Below are positions 24,480 through 33,910 of a stretch of 64,000 bases of DNA, piece after piece; the first letter of the stretch is position 1; the number at the start of each line of letters is the position of its first letter. A model generated the notes under the pieces. The model did not search any database and had not been told where the DNA came from. It saw only the letters and a list, made by a program, of their open reading frames with translations. The stretch is from AP-15 sp963735445. GTDB lineage: Bacteria > Pseudomonadota > Alphaproteobacteria > ATCC43930 > CGMCC-115725. The stretch is from assembly GCA_963735445.1 (NCBI GenBank), contig CAVTLC010000004.1, forward strand, positions 186,001-250,000, given 5' to 3'. Made by a program: the position numbers and the translations under genes.

Positions 24480-25884
24480 ATGACTGCAGACAATCAGTTT
24501 GCGACGTTGCGGCAAGCGGCTGATCCCGCTGCGGCAGCCGCGATAGAGGCGCTCGTCCGCGACGCGCCGGACAAACAGCTCAGCCGCATCAATGTGCTCG
24601 ATTTCGCTGCCAAGAGCGGCATCGACGAGGAGCGAGCGATCGCGGCTTTCCTGCATGCCGCGCGCCTCGGGCTTTTCGAATTGTCATGGAACGTGCTGTG
24701 CCCCAGCTGCAGCGGCGTGCTCGAAGCGGCGCCGACATTAAAGAATGTCGATCGCCAGGAGTATCACTGTGCGTGGTGCGCGGCGGATTATGAACCGACC
24801 CTCGATGAGGTCGTCGAGGTCACCTTTACAGTTAGCCGGCGGGTGCGAAAGATTACGGCGCACGATCCCGAACAACTGTCCTACGGCGAATATTTCCGGC
24901 AAATCTTTTGGAGTTCGGGCATCGATCTACCCGACAATCTCGACCATGTGATCGAAGAGATCACCCTCGAGACAATGGAACTGCCGCCCGGCGATAAGGC
25001 ATTGCTATCCTTGCAGCTACCGGCTGAGTTCGTGATCCTGCTCGATCCGGTCACCCATACCAGCCAATTTATCGATGTAAAGGGCGAACCGACGCGCGAA
25101 CGCCAAAGCCTCTCCTTGGTCTTCGACAAGCTGCGGGCGCCGGTTCAGCGGATCGAGTTGCACCCCGGCCCCTTGCGGCTGTCGCTCGAAAATCGCACCG
25201 AGACGCGGGTATTGCCGGGATTATGGCTGGCCAATAATCAGCTTGAGGAGCTGCTGCACCGGCGCCGCCCGTTTCTGACCGCGAAGAGGCTGCTGACCAA
25301 TCAGGTTTTTCGCGACATCTACGGCACCGACACGATCGACCTCAACCAACGGCTCAAGATCACCAGCCTGACCTTCCTGTTCACCGACCTGAAGGGCTCG
25401 ACCGAGCTTTACGAGCGGGTCGGCGACATCGTCGCCTTCGATCTGGTCCGCGCCCATTTTCGAGTGCTGAACGAGATCGTCGCGGCCGAAGCGGGAGCCG
25501 TGGTCAAGACCATCGGCGACGCCGTCATGGCGACCTTCGCCACTCCCGACCGCGCCATAGCCGCCGCCTTGCGCATGCGGGAGGCGATGCAGGATCTGAA
25601 CCACGGGCACAGCGGGCAGGACCTGCTGCTCAAAATCGGCATTCATGAGGGTCCGTGTCTCGCGGTCGTGTTGAATGACCGTCAGGATTATTTCGGCCAG
25701 ACCGTCAACATCGCCGCGCGGGTTCAGGCTTTGGCCGATGAGCACTCGATTCTGGCGACCCGGTCGGTTGTCGCCTATCCCGCAGACGTCGAGTCTACTG
25801 CAGACCCGGGGCCTCGAACCGATGGCGCAAAACCGCGCGCTGCGCGGCATCGCCGACGAGATGGCGGTTTACGAGATAGCCTAG
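24480..25884 (+). CDS. Class III adenylate/guanylate cyclase with N-terminal zinc ribbon (DUF5939-like); frameshift near the end
   Basis: Residues 1-70 form a winged-helix-like segment. Then a four-cysteine zinc ribbon follows (C74, C77, C97, C100; CPSC and CAWC), then a beta-rich middle domain, and from ~residue 300 a class III cyclase domain: FLFTDLKGSTELYERVGD with the first metal Asp, VKTIGDAVMATF with the second, and DYFGQTVNIAARVQ with the ribose/transition-state Asn and Arg. It would make cAMP or cGMP. In the current sequence the frame runs on to 26024 with an Arg-rich nonsense tail. Skipping one base near 25790 gives SSLLQTRGLEPMAQNRALRG and a natural stop at 25884, so I end the gene there. 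Confidence 0.84.
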
Positions 25885-25995
25885 AGCAGACGAGCCGGCA
25901 TTTACGGCATCACGCAACCGGGTGTCGCGGCATTCTGCGTTCTGATCTTCAGCGCGGGAAAGCCGCTTGGACACCAAGGCTCGTCTGTTTGCTGG

Positions 25996-27369
25996 TCAGG
26001 CCGCTACGGCGTCGTGCGCGTTGATTCGACCCTCGTCGATCGCGTCGAGTAAAGCGCGCCAGTCGCGCTCGGTCTGGTCGGCATAGGCGACTGCGAAATC
26101 CGCGATCGCCTTATCGAAACCGTTGCCCTCGCCGATATAGGCCGAGATCGCTACCGCGTCGCCGGCACGGGCATGAGCACGCGCCAGCGTGCGGCCGCAC
26201 AGCGCCGCATAAAACGGCAAAGCCGCTGCGAGCCGCGCCCCGACATTGGCGAGCCGCGAATCCTTGAGCCGCCGGACGTAGAAATACCGGCCGTTCACTT
26301 GAGCCTCGGTCCAACCGAGGAAGATATCGGTGGCAGCCTGCAACATGCGCTGCCCGACGACGACGCGCTGGCCGTGATTGTTGTATTCGGATGCGCCGGC
26401 ATAAGGCGCCAGAACCGATTCCTGTGCCTCTTTGATCTGCAGCAGCAACGGCGCATCGTCGTCCGACGTCAACAAGCCGATAGCGCAAAACGTGCCGACG
26501 CTGCCGACGCCGACAACTTTGAATGCGACATCGTGCAAGTGGTAGCGCCGCAGCAGGACTCGCCGATCTTCCTGCAGCGACTTTGCGTAAGACGCGAACG
26601 CCTCCTTCGCGTGCAGCTCGTGCCGGCTGAGATGATGGACGAGCGGTGGTTTTTCCTTGAGCCGTGACCCATTGGCGTGCCGCTCGACCAAGCCGAAATG
26701 CTCTTTGGTGCTCTTCAGGATTGTCGCAAGCCGCTTTTCGAGATTGCGGCGGATCTTGTCCGAGTCGACGTCAGCAATGGCGCCGGTGAGGTCGATTTGG
26801 GTGCCCCAGGCTTCGAGGGGCGGCATCTGCGCCAACCGCGCCATGCTGCGGCGATAGTTTCGGGCCGCGAGGCGGGCGAGGTGACGGCAGTCGGGTTCCG
26901 GCATGTGCGCGACTCGGCCGGAAACGACGAGGCTGGCGGTTAGCCGCTTGACGTCCCACTCAAAGGGCGCGGGAAGAGTTTCGTCGAAATCGTTGATGTC
27001 GAAGACCGGCTTGCCTTCGGGCGACGCATACGCGCCGAAATTCGCATGGTGGCAGTCACCCGCTGATTGCACGCGCAAGCCGGTCGCCGGCATTGCTCCA
27101 AGATCGGCGGCCATTACCGCCGCTGACCCGCGCAAAAATGCGAAAGGGTCGGTCTTCATCCGTGCATAGCGCACCGGGAGGAGTTCCGGGATCCGAGTCG
27201 TGCCTTGCTCAATCAGGATGTCGACTGGATCGCGACGATCGTGGGAGGGCTGCCAGTGGGCAAGGGCCTCTAACGTGACTCGTCGGCGCCACTCGATGCC
27301 GGCTTCGCGACGCTGCTCGAGTTTGGTGGAAGCAGTGGACTCACGGTCGGCATTGCCGGTTCGATCCAT
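25996..27369 (-). CDS. DUF2252 family protein
   Basis: A ~457-residue protein of the DUF2252 family. MKTDPFAFLRGSAAVMAADL, GDCHHANFGAYASPEGKPVFDINDFDE and WDVKRLTASLVVSGR are its strongest signatures. The GDCHxxNFG and DFDE segments resemble a kinase-like (aminoglycoside phosphotransferase-type) active site with catalytic Asp and metal-binding Asp, so the family is thought to be kinase-related; its substrate is unknown. The ATG at 27369 has GGGAGG eight bases upstream; ten more codons are open in front but lack such a site. It may share a transcript with the DUF2125 gene, 45 bases upstream. Confidence 0.87.
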   Translation of the reverse strand: MDRTGNADRESTASTKLEQRREAGIEWRRRVTLEALAHWQPSHDRRDPVDILIEQGTTRIPELLPVRYARMKTDPFAFLRGSAAVMAADLGAMPATGLRVQSAGDCHHANFGAYASPEGKPVFDINDFDETLPAPFEWDVKRLTASLVVSGRVAHMPEPDCRHLARLAARNYRRSMARLAQMPPLEAWGTQIDLTGAIADVDSDKIRRNLEKRLATILKSTKEHFGLVERHANGSRLKEKPPLVHHLSRHELHAKEAFASYAKSLQEDRRVLLRRYHLHDVAFKVVGVGSVGTFCAIGLLTSDDDAPLLLQIKEAQESVLAPYAGASEYNNHGQRVVVGQRMLQAATDIFLGWTEAQVNGRYFYVRRLKDSRLANVGARLAAALPFYAALCGRTLARAHARAGDAVAISAYIGEGNGFDKAIADFAVAYADQTERDWRALLDAIDEGRINAHDAVAA

Positions 27370-27414
27370 AGGCTGAACCTCCCGCAAAAATTTGATCAAA
27401 GTTCCCTGGAACTG

Positions 27415-28443
27415 CTAATCCCAGTTGATCTGGGGCACGGAGCCGAGTCGCGCCGGCCCGAGATACATCTTGCCGTTTTGGATCGTGAACGGAACCGTGA
27501 GCTGCGGCTTGCCGTCGGGGCCGGCCTTGGCCAGCGAGGTCAATGCGATCTTTACGATCGAGGCTTGCTCCGGGGTCATCCGGTCCGCAGCGACGAGCGC
27601 GTCAAAGATTGCACCAAAGCCCTCGACGCCGCCGGAAAACGCGGCAATTGGCTGGAGCTTGTGGTCAAGGGCGAGTGTGCCGTTGGCGTCAACCCCGAGC
27701 TCGCCCCATTGCAGGTGCAAACTGTTCACCTCGATCGTTCCGCCGGCATCGCGCCAGGCGGCGACCGCGTGCGGCAGCGGTCCGCCCGGCAAAGCGCCCT
27801 TAACCGTAACGCCGACCGCGAGCTCGTCTATGCTCTTGCTAAATTCCGGTGGCGGCTCCGGCACCCCGACCTGCCGTAGCGACAGCGCCAGGCCAAAGCT
27901 CGGATCAGTGTCTTTGCTAGCCGGATGTGCCGGCAATGTGATCCACGCATCAGCCGATTTGATCGGAATGGTTCCGGCGGCTTCGCCGACAATGCCCTGT
28001 CCCCTTACCCAAATCCACGCGGCGCCCTCCGAGCCGACTGCCACCGTCCCGGTAGCCGACTTGACCAACAGCTTTAGTTCCGGCCGGCCGCCGGTGGGCG
28101 CGAGATCGGCCAAAAAGCCATCGGGGGCTGAAAGACGCCAATCATGAAAATTCCAAGGCCGCGCCGTGCCCGCCAAACGGGCCAGCCGCAATTCCGGCGC
28201 CGGGTTCCAGCTGCCGTCGCGAAGCGTTGCGTCCTCGATCGCGACGTGAAATTCGAAAGGAAACCCGGTGATCCTCAACCCTTGCCATGTGGCGTCAATC
28301 TTGTGCGCCTTCTGGGCCTGCTGCCAGGAAACGAGGCCATCTTGGATTTGGCCGGCCACGATCCGCCAATAGGCGGTATAGGCGCCCACCAGCACCAACA
28401 ACACAATCACGGCGGCAAGACCAAAACGCGAGGAACGGCGCAT
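27415..28443 (-). CDS. DUF2125 domain protein
   Basis: A 342-residue envelope protein. An N-terminal membrane anchor (FGLAAVIVLLVLVGAYTAYW, residues ~7-26) is followed by a beta-rich periplasmic body starting KIDATWQGLRITGFPFEFHV, which matches DUF2125. The repeated motif of hydrophobic strands (LRLARLAGTARPWNFHDW, ATGTVAVGSEGAAWIW) recalls AsmA-like lipid-groove proteins, but that comparison is inference. The family is typical of alphaproteobacteria and has no assigned function. Confidence 0.84.
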   Translation of the reverse strand: MRRSSRFGLAAVIVLLVLVGAYTAYWRIVAGQIQDGLVSWQQAQKAHKIDATWQGLRITGFPFEFHVAIEDATLRDGSWNPAPELRLARLAGTARPWNFHDWRLSAPDGFLADLAPTGGRPELKLLVKSATGTVAVGSEGAAWIWVRGQGIVGEAAGTIPIKSADAWITLPAHPASKDTDPSFGLALSLRQVGVPEPPPEFSKSIDELAVGVTVKGALPGGPLPHAVAAWRDAGGTIEVNSLHLQWGELGVDANGTLALDHKLQPIAAFSGGVEGFGAIFDALVAADRMTPEQASIVKIALTSLAKAGPDGKPQLTVPFTIQNGKMYLGPARLGSVPQINWD

Positions 28444-28507
28444 GGCCCAAGATATACCGGGAGGGCGTCGGCGCCGCCAGGTCCGCCCTGCCGGTCGGTC
28501 TGTCGCC

Positions 28508-29053
28508 TCAGACCTTTAGCACTTCTGCACCGGGTGCGGCTTCCAATTCGCAGGCGTTCACGGTCATCGCCAGCATGCTGTAATAGCCGATAGCGGTGGT
28601 CAGCTGAATAAGAGCGTCATTGCCGAGCCGGGCCTGGAGCTTTTTGAAGGCGGACTCGTCGACGCGATGGCGGCGCAACAGCTGCCGAGTGAATTCGACG
28701 ATCTCCGCGTCTTCCGGCGGAATGCCGCGCGAATGATTTTCGCGAATAGCGGTAATTGTCTCTTCCGGTACGCCGAGACGGCGCGCGCCGCCAGTCTGCG
28801 CACCCCAGACGTAAACCGCCTCGAATTCACGGGCAGCGGTCATCGCCGCCAAAACCCGCACGCGCATGTCGAGCGATCCCTCAAAGCGAACATAGGCGCC
28901 GAGATGGGCGAGGCGGCCAGCCACCTCCGGGGAATGCAGAAACATCGTAAACGGGCCCTGAACCGCGCCCCGGCTCGCGACGATGCTATCGAAAACGGCG
29001 TGGTGCTCAGCCGGGACCTGGTCTCTACTAGTGATCGGGGGAAGCCGTGCCAT
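28508..29053 (-). CDS. Carboxymuconolactone decarboxylase-like (AhpD fold) protein
   Basis: A 181-residue all-helical protein of the CMD/AhpD family (FLHSPEVAGRLAHLGAYVRF, VRVLAAMTAAREFEAVYVWGAQ). In AhpD-type peroxidases a C-x-x-C pair follows the E..YVW region; here that position reads EAVYVWGAQTGGARRLG without cysteines, so this is a non-redox member. Related proteins take part in decarboxylation or have unknown roles. Single gene, read leftward, divergent from nadA. Confidence 0.8.
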   Translation of the reverse strand: MARLPPITSRDQVPAEHHAVFDSIVASRGAVQGPFTMFLHSPEVAGRLAHLGAYVRFEGSLDMRVRVLAAMTAAREFEAVYVWGAQTGGARRLGVPEETITAIRENHSRGIPPEDAEIVEFTRQLLRRHRVDESAFKKLQARLGNDALIQLTTAIGYYSMLAMTVNACELEAAPGAEVLKV

Positions 29054-29191
29054 CGTCGCTCCTTTCTGATCTTAAGGGCTGGGTTATCGCACCGCGGGGC
29101 CGCCGATTGCTAAAATACCGCACTCCCTCGGCAAATGCATTTTCGGCGGAGCCGGGCGGCGCCGAGTGAGGTCCTATCCGACGATCGGACC

Positions 29192-29219
29192 TTGACAGTT
29201 TGATTACGGTACTTATCCT
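29192..29219 (+). promoter_or_regulatory. Candidate nadA promoter
   Basis: TTGACA (29192-29197), a 16-base spacer and TATCCT (29214-29219) form a good sigma-70 promoter facing nadA. Transcription would start near 29226 and pass through the palindrome at 29278-29294. The -10 box overlaps a degenerate copy of that palindrome (29215-29231), so a repressor bound there would block polymerase. Confidence 0.5.
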
Positions 29220-29277
29220 CATCTTCAGCATAACCGATTAGCCGGGCCGTTGCGCCCGGCTTTTCCGGAACCACTAA

Positions 29278-29294
29278 ATGCTCATTATGAGCAT
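29278..29294. promoter_or_regulatory. Palindromic operator upstream of nadA (NadQ-like site)
   Basis: ATGCTCAT-T-ATGAGCAT is a perfect 8+1+8 palindrome ending 12 bases before the nadA GTG. A degenerate copy, ATCCTCATCTTCAGCAT, 13 of 17 identical, lies at 29215-29231. The position before nadA and the sequence agree with my recollection of the site used by the alphaproteobacterial NAD-biosynthesis repressor NadQ. The link to NadQ is from memory and not proven; a regulator of this family is not in the window. Confidence 0.55.
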
Positions 29295-29306
29295 AAGGAG
29301 AGACAC

Positions 29307-30305
29307 GTGCTGGAGACCGCCGCCCAAAGCCCTACCTCTACCCTGCCGTTGCCCGAAATCTATGCGCGTGTGGAGCGGCATATTCCGCCCTTCGAGTGGC
29401 CGGTGATGGCCGGCGACATCGGCGAAATCCTGCGGCTCAAGCGGGAGCGCAATGCCGTCGTGCTCGCGCACAATTATCAAACCCCGGATATTTTCCACAC
29501 CGTTGCCGACATCGTCGGCGATAGCCTGGCATTGGCCCGTGAGGCGGCGCGCACCGATGCCGATGTGATCGTCCTGGCCGGCGTGCATTTTATGGCTGAG
29601 ACCGCGAAACTGCTGAACCCGGAAAAGACGGTGCTGATCCCCGACCTCAGGGCCGGCTGCTCGCTCGCCGCGTCGATCACCGCCGCCGACATCCGGCTGA
29701 TGCGCGAGCGCCATCCGGGCGTGCCTGTCGTCAGCTATGTCAACACGTCGGCGGCAGTAAAAGCCGAATCCGACATCTGCTGCACCTCGGGCAATGCCAA
29801 AAAAATTGTCGAAGGGCTCGGCGTGCCGCGCGTCATCATGCTTCCCGACGAATATCTCGCACGCAACATCGCGGCCCAGACCAAGGTTGAGATCATCGCG
29901 TGGAAAGGCCGTTGCGAAGTACACGAGCGGTTCACCGCCGAGGATGTCAGGGGTATGCGCGACAGCTATCCAGGTGTCGTCGTGCTGGCGCATCCCGAAT
30001 GCCCGCCCGAGGTCGTCGCCGAATGCGATTTCACCGGCTCGACCGCGGCAATGGCGGACTATGTCGGCAGGGAACGCCCGGCTCGGGTCGTCTTGCTGAC
30101 CGAATGCTCGATGAGCGACAATGTCGCGCTGCAATATCCCGATCTCGACTTTGTGCGGCCGTGCAATCTGTGCCCGCACATGAAGCGGATCACCTTGCCT
30201 AAGATCCGCCGATCGCTTGAAACAATGACCAACGAGGTCACCGTCGACGCTGCAATCGCTGATCGCGCGCGCCACGCGGTCGAACGCATGCTGGCGTTTG
30301 GCTGA
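29307..30305 (+). CDS. nadA: Quinolinate synthase NadA
   Basis: A ~332-residue [4Fe-4S] enzyme that condenses iminoaspartate and dihydroxyacetone phosphate to quinolinate in de novo NAD synthesis. Motifs: NAVVLAHNYQTPDI, VHFMAETAKLLNPEKTVL, LRAGCSLA (first cluster Cys), SYVNTSAAVKAESDICCTSGNA, HPECPPEVV (second), and RPCNLCPHMKRITL (third). Start: GTG at 29307 follows AAGGAGAG; the frame is open from 29250, but that would place the operator inside the gene. First gene of nadA-nadC. Confidence 0.95.
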   Translation: MLETAAQSPTSTLPLPEIYARVERHIPPFEWPVMAGDIGEILRLKRERNAVVLAHNYQTPDIFHTVADIVGDSLALAREAARTDADVIVLAGVHFMAETAKLLNPEKTVLIPDLRAGCSLAASITAADIRLMRERHPGVPVVSYVNTSAAVKAESDICCTSGNAKKIVEGLGVPRVIMLPDEYLARNIAAQTKVEIIAWKGRCEVHERFTAEDVRGMRDSYPGVVVLAHPECPPEVVAECDFTGSTAAMADYVGRERPARVVLLTECSMSDNVALQYPDLDFVRPCNLCPHMKRITLPKIRRSLETMTNEVTVDAAIADRARHAVERMLAFG

Positions 30306-30323
30306 GCCCGATCGGGCAATCCT

Positions 30324-31166
30324 ATGGTCATGCGGCTGATTATCGAACCGATCGTTCGCGCTGCGTTGCTCGAGGATTTGGGCCGCGCCGGGGACATCAC
30401 CAGCGACGCGATCGTGCCGCGGGCGGCACAGGTCGAGGCGATGATCGCAGCGCGCCAGCCGGGTATCGTCGCCGGGCTCGAAGCCGCTTTGCTTGCGTTT
30501 GAATTGGTCGAGCCGGCATTGCGCATCGAGCGCGTGCGCGAAGACGGCGCGAGAGTCGTCCGCGGCGATGTGGTCGCGCGCATCGCCGGCCCGGCGCGCG
30601 GCGTTCTCGCCGCCGAGCGGACGGCGTTGAACCTAGTAAGCCGCATGTCGGGCGTTGCGACCGCGACCCGCGCTCTGGCGGATGCGATCGAAGGGTCAAG
30701 GGCCAAGATCGTCTGCACTCGAAAGACCACGCCAGGATTACGCACTCTGGAAAAGGAGGCAGTGCGTCTCGGCGGCGGCGCCAATCACCGTTTCGGGCTC
30801 GATGACGCGATGCTGATCAAGGACAACCACCTTGCTCTAGCGGGCGGCGTCAAGCCAGCGCTCGAACGCGCCCGGGCCTATGCCGGACATCTCGTCAAGA
30901 TCGAGCTCGAAGTCGACACGCTCGATCAGCTGGCGCAGGCGCTCGAAGTCGGGGTCGATGCTGTGCTGCTTGACAATATGAACCCGGACACATTGCGCCG
31001 AGCGGTTCTTATGGTCGATGGCCGTGCGGTGACCGAGGCTTCGGGCCGGATCAGCCCCGAAACCGTCGCAGCGGTGGCCGCCACCGGCGTCGATCTGATT
31101 TCGTCAGGCTGGATCACCCACAGCGCCCCGATCCTCGATCTCGGCCTCGACATCGCGGGCGATTGA
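30324..31166 (+). CDS. nadC: Nicotinate-nucleotide pyrophosphorylase NadC
   Basis: A ~280-residue quinolinate phosphoribosyltransferase, converting quinolinate and PRPP to nicotinate mononucleotide. Seen: an N-terminal helical part (ALLEDLGRAGDITSDAIVP), ERTALNLVSRMSGVAT, the PRPP/quinolinate-binding CTRKTTPGLRTLEKEAVRLGGG, HRFGLDDAMLIKDNHL, and the barrel strands VEVDTL-like IELEVDTLDQ, DAVLLDNM, and EASGRISPETV. It follows nadA by 18 bases and is surely co-transcribed. No nadB (aspartate oxidase) is beside them. Confidence 0.95.
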   Translation: MVMRLIIEPIVRAALLEDLGRAGDITSDAIVPRAAQVEAMIAARQPGIVAGLEAALLAFELVEPALRIERVREDGARVVRGDVVARIAGPARGVLAAERTALNLVSRMSGVATATRALADAIEGSRAKIVCTRKTTPGLRTLEKEAVRLGGGANHRFGLDDAMLIKDNHLALAGGVKPALERARAYAGHLVKIELEVDTLDQLAQALEVGVDAVLLDNMNPDTLRRAVLMVDGRAVTEASGRISPETVAAVAATGVDLISSGWITHSAPILDLGLDIAGD

Positions 31167-31207
31167 GTTGGCTCTGTCGCGTGGCGGGTTGTTGAGCGAG
31201 CGGCTCG

Positions 31208-32087
31208 TCAGGAACCTCGGCCGGCTTTGCGCGATTCCTCCGCGCGTCGCGACAGCTGATCGTCGAGCTTGGCGCCGAGCAAAACGACAACCATCGACAA
31301 CCACATCCAGGTCATAAAACCAAAGATCGCGCCGAGCGATCCATATATTTTGTTATAGCTGCCGAAATTGGCGACGTACCACGAGAACACGGCCGAGACG
31401 CCGAGCCAGACGACAGCGGCGGATGCCGCGCTGATTAGCGTCGAACGCCATTGCGGCGCGCTGCGGCAAGGCGCGTATCGATACGCGATGCTGAGTGCGC
31501 CAGTGACAAGGACGAACAACAGCGGCCAACGGGCAATGTCCAACAATGCAGCCGTCAGGCTCGCGCTGGGGAGGTAGTTGAGCACCACCGGGATTGCGAC
31601 AATGATCGCTATCGATACGAGACCAAGAACAATCGCGCCGGCGGTGAACAAAAAACTCATCGCGTAAAACTTGAGCCAACTACGGCGTTCTTTTTCTTCA
31701 TACGTGACATTCAGGGCTTCAAAGAGTGCCGTCATCCCCGAATTCGCAAACCAGAATGCAATGACCAAGCTGATGGCAAACCCGACACTCAAAGCAGTTC
31801 CGTTTTGCTGGGCGAGGCGGGCCAGCTGATCGCGTAAGACCTCGACAGCGCCCCCCGGTGCGACCCCCGACGAGGGTGTCGAGGTGTCCGGCAATCGTCG
31901 TCGGATCGGCGAACAGCCCGTAAATCGAAACAAGCGCGCTGATCGCCGGGAACAGCGCAAGGATCGTGTAAAACGTCACGCCAGCGGCGACCAATAAGAT
32001 ACGGTCTTCGGAGATCGCCTTAAAAATAGCGATAAAGATCTGCCGCCAGCTGCGCGGCGAACGAGTGCGTGCAACCTCCTCCGCCAT
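31208..32087 (-). pseudogene. YihY/BrkB-family membrane protein split by one frameshift
   Basis: From ATG 32087 the frame gives WRQIFIAIFKAISEDRILLVAAGVTFYTILALFPAISALVSIYGL, the first helix region of the YihY (formerly RNase BN) family, up to AGHLDTLV. Skipping one base in the G-rich stretch near 31869-31873 continues as SGVAPGGAVEVLRDQLARL and then several helices (SVGFAISLVIAFWFANSGM, VVWLGVSAVFSWYVANFGSYNKIYGSLGAIFGFMTWMW-type C-terminal region). The joined protein has ~292 residues and six predicted helices, the family norm. Function: inner-membrane protein of uncertain role. It is convergent with nadC. Confidence 0.84.
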
Positions 32088-32288
32088 CGCCGGCTGGCTT
32101 CTCACGATGTCCGAATGCGCCGTCGCCTCCGGTGGACCGCACCGCGGTGGCTTCAATCTCTCGGATTTGTTGATCCATCGCCGCTTCCCGTAATCGCCGC
32201 ATGCCGCGCAATACCGTCGGCGGGCGGGGGCACGATAACCAAGAAACCGCCACCGCCTTTGTACGGTTCCGCAGGCGGTCGAGATGGT

Positions 32289-33785
32289 TTACGCGCCGCG
32301 CGGGTCAGCGATCGGGTCGAGCGGCCAGACCGGGCGTCGAACCTTGGTGAAGAGCTCGGGCGTGTAGATTTCGGAGCACAACGCGCCGGTGTCGACAAGC
32401 ACGACTTCGCGGGCAATCGGCTCGAAGGCGGCCCGGAAATGCTGCATCGATTTGACCGCCACGGTGGTGTAGCGGGTCGGATCGATGCCGAGCGAGGTAA
32501 ACTGACCGAGATCGGTCGCCTGGCCGTTATTGGTGATCACGACGATGTCGATTCCGCCAACGCGGAACACCATTGACGGCCCGTAATTGCGCTCGACACC
32601 GCCGCCCATCGGTCCATACGCGACGAACTTGCCGTTGGTCAGGCAAACGACTTCGCCCTCGAGGGTCAATGGCCCGCCGCCCATCCCTGGATCGGTTTTG
32701 CCGCCGAGGATCAGGGTCGTCCTGGCGCCAACCCCGGCGCGCATCCCGTCCTGGACCGCTTGCGGGTCGCAGATCGCATGAAACGCAACGCGCTCGACAC
32801 GGGCGTCGACCAGCCCTTTCAGAAACGCGGTCGCATCGCCATACCCGCCGCCACCCGGATTGTCGGTGTAATCCGCGACGACCAGTGGCTTGTCACCGGG
32901 CTTACCGGCCTTTGCCAGGGCGACGGCTTCGTCCACCGACAACAATGAAAAGCTGGCAAACTCGCGCGTCTCCCAGGCGTCGTCCATAAAGCTTTCGGCG
33001 ATGGTTTTGCCACGCGGAAGCAGGCCGTCGGTGGTGACCGTCACCGACGGGCCGACATCGCGGATATTGGAGCGGCTGAACCCGGCGCAGACGCTGACCG
33101 CGAGGGCTTCGCCGTTCTGTTCGATCAAATCAGCGCGGGCAAGCAACTCGGCCATTGGCGGGCTCAGATGACGGCCGCGGTCAAGCCCGTAGATCATCGG
33201 CCGGCGCGCGATCACGGTCACCGGCCGGATCTCTTGCCGCATAGCGCGTTCCAGCAACTCCGCCCCTTGCCAGGCGCGCTCGTACATGTCGACATGCGGA
33301 TAAGTTCGAAAGGCAATCAGCGCGTTGGCATTGTCCGCCATTCGCTTGGTGACGTTGGCATGCAGATCGAGCGTGGCGACGATCGGAACCTCGGGTCCGA
33401 GCTTATCACGGAGCCGCGCCAGCAATTCGCCCTCCGCATCCTCGTAGCTCTCGGTCACCATCGCGCCATGGAGATGCAGCAGCACGCCGTCGATCGGGCC
33501 TTTGACGTCGCATGCTTCGAGGATCATACCGGTGATCTGCTCGAACGCGTCGTCGGTAACGATGCCTGAAGGGTTTGGGTTGGCGGATACCGGATGGACC
33601 AGGGTCCAGCCATATTTGTCCGCCGCCTCAAAGGTCGCGCCAAGTGCCGAGTGTGTGCCGCGAAACGCCTGCGGGATCTCATTTTCGAGATGGAAATCGC
33701 GGCGGCGGATTAGCGCCATGTCAGTCGTGACTCGGCTAAACGTATTGGTTTCGTGCATAAAGCGGGCGGTCAGGACGCGCGGCAA
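32289..33785 (-). CDS. M81 family metallopeptidase (MlrC-like)
   Basis: A ~498-residue zinc hydrolase of the M81/MlrC family. RVLTARFMHETNTFSRV opens the protein; DGVLLHLHGAMVTE, IVATLDLHANVTKRMADNAN and AFRTYPHVDMYERA carry the metal and catalytic His/Asp residues. The C-terminal domain has DYTDNPGGGGYGDAT and GGKTDPGMGGGPL. MlrC cleaves linearised microcystin in sphingomonads, but the wider family is spread through soil alphaproteobacteria with unknown peptide-like or amide substrates. The frame is open to 33878; the TTG at 33785 preceded by GAGG is where homologues begin. It diverges from a peptide-type binding protein gene, suggesting uptake of its substrate. Confidence 0.88.
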   Translation of the reverse strand: MPRVLTARFMHETNTFSRVTTDMALIRRRDFHLENEIPQAFRGTHSALGATFEAADKYGWTLVHPVSANPNPSGIVTDDAFEQITGMILEACDVKGPIDGVLLHLHGAMVTESYEDAEGELLARLRDKLGPEVPIVATLDLHANVTKRMADNANALIAFRTYPHVDMYERAWQGAELLERAMRQEIRPVTVIARRPMIYGLDRGRHLSPPMAELLARADLIEQNGEALAVSVCAGFSRSNIRDVGPSVTVTTDGLLPRGKTIAESFMDDAWETREFASFSLLSVDEAVALAKAGKPGDKPLVVADYTDNPGGGGYGDATAFLKGLVDARVERVAFHAICDPQAVQDGMRAGVGARTTLILGGKTDPGMGGGPLTLEGEVVCLTNGKFVAYGPMGGGVERNYGPSMVFRVGGIDIVVITNNGQATDLGQFTSLGIDPTRYTTVAVKSMQHFRAAFEPIAREVVLVDTGALCSEIYTPELFTKVRRPVWPLDPIADPRGA

Positions 33786-33910
33786 CGGTCTGTCCTCACA
33801 TTCAGTCTTTGTCGCAATTAGGCCGAGCTTTGCGGAGATCGCGCAATAGCCGAGCGGAAACCGGCGTGGAATAATCAAAGAGAATTTCGCGGCGAGAAAG
33901 GGAGCGGGCG

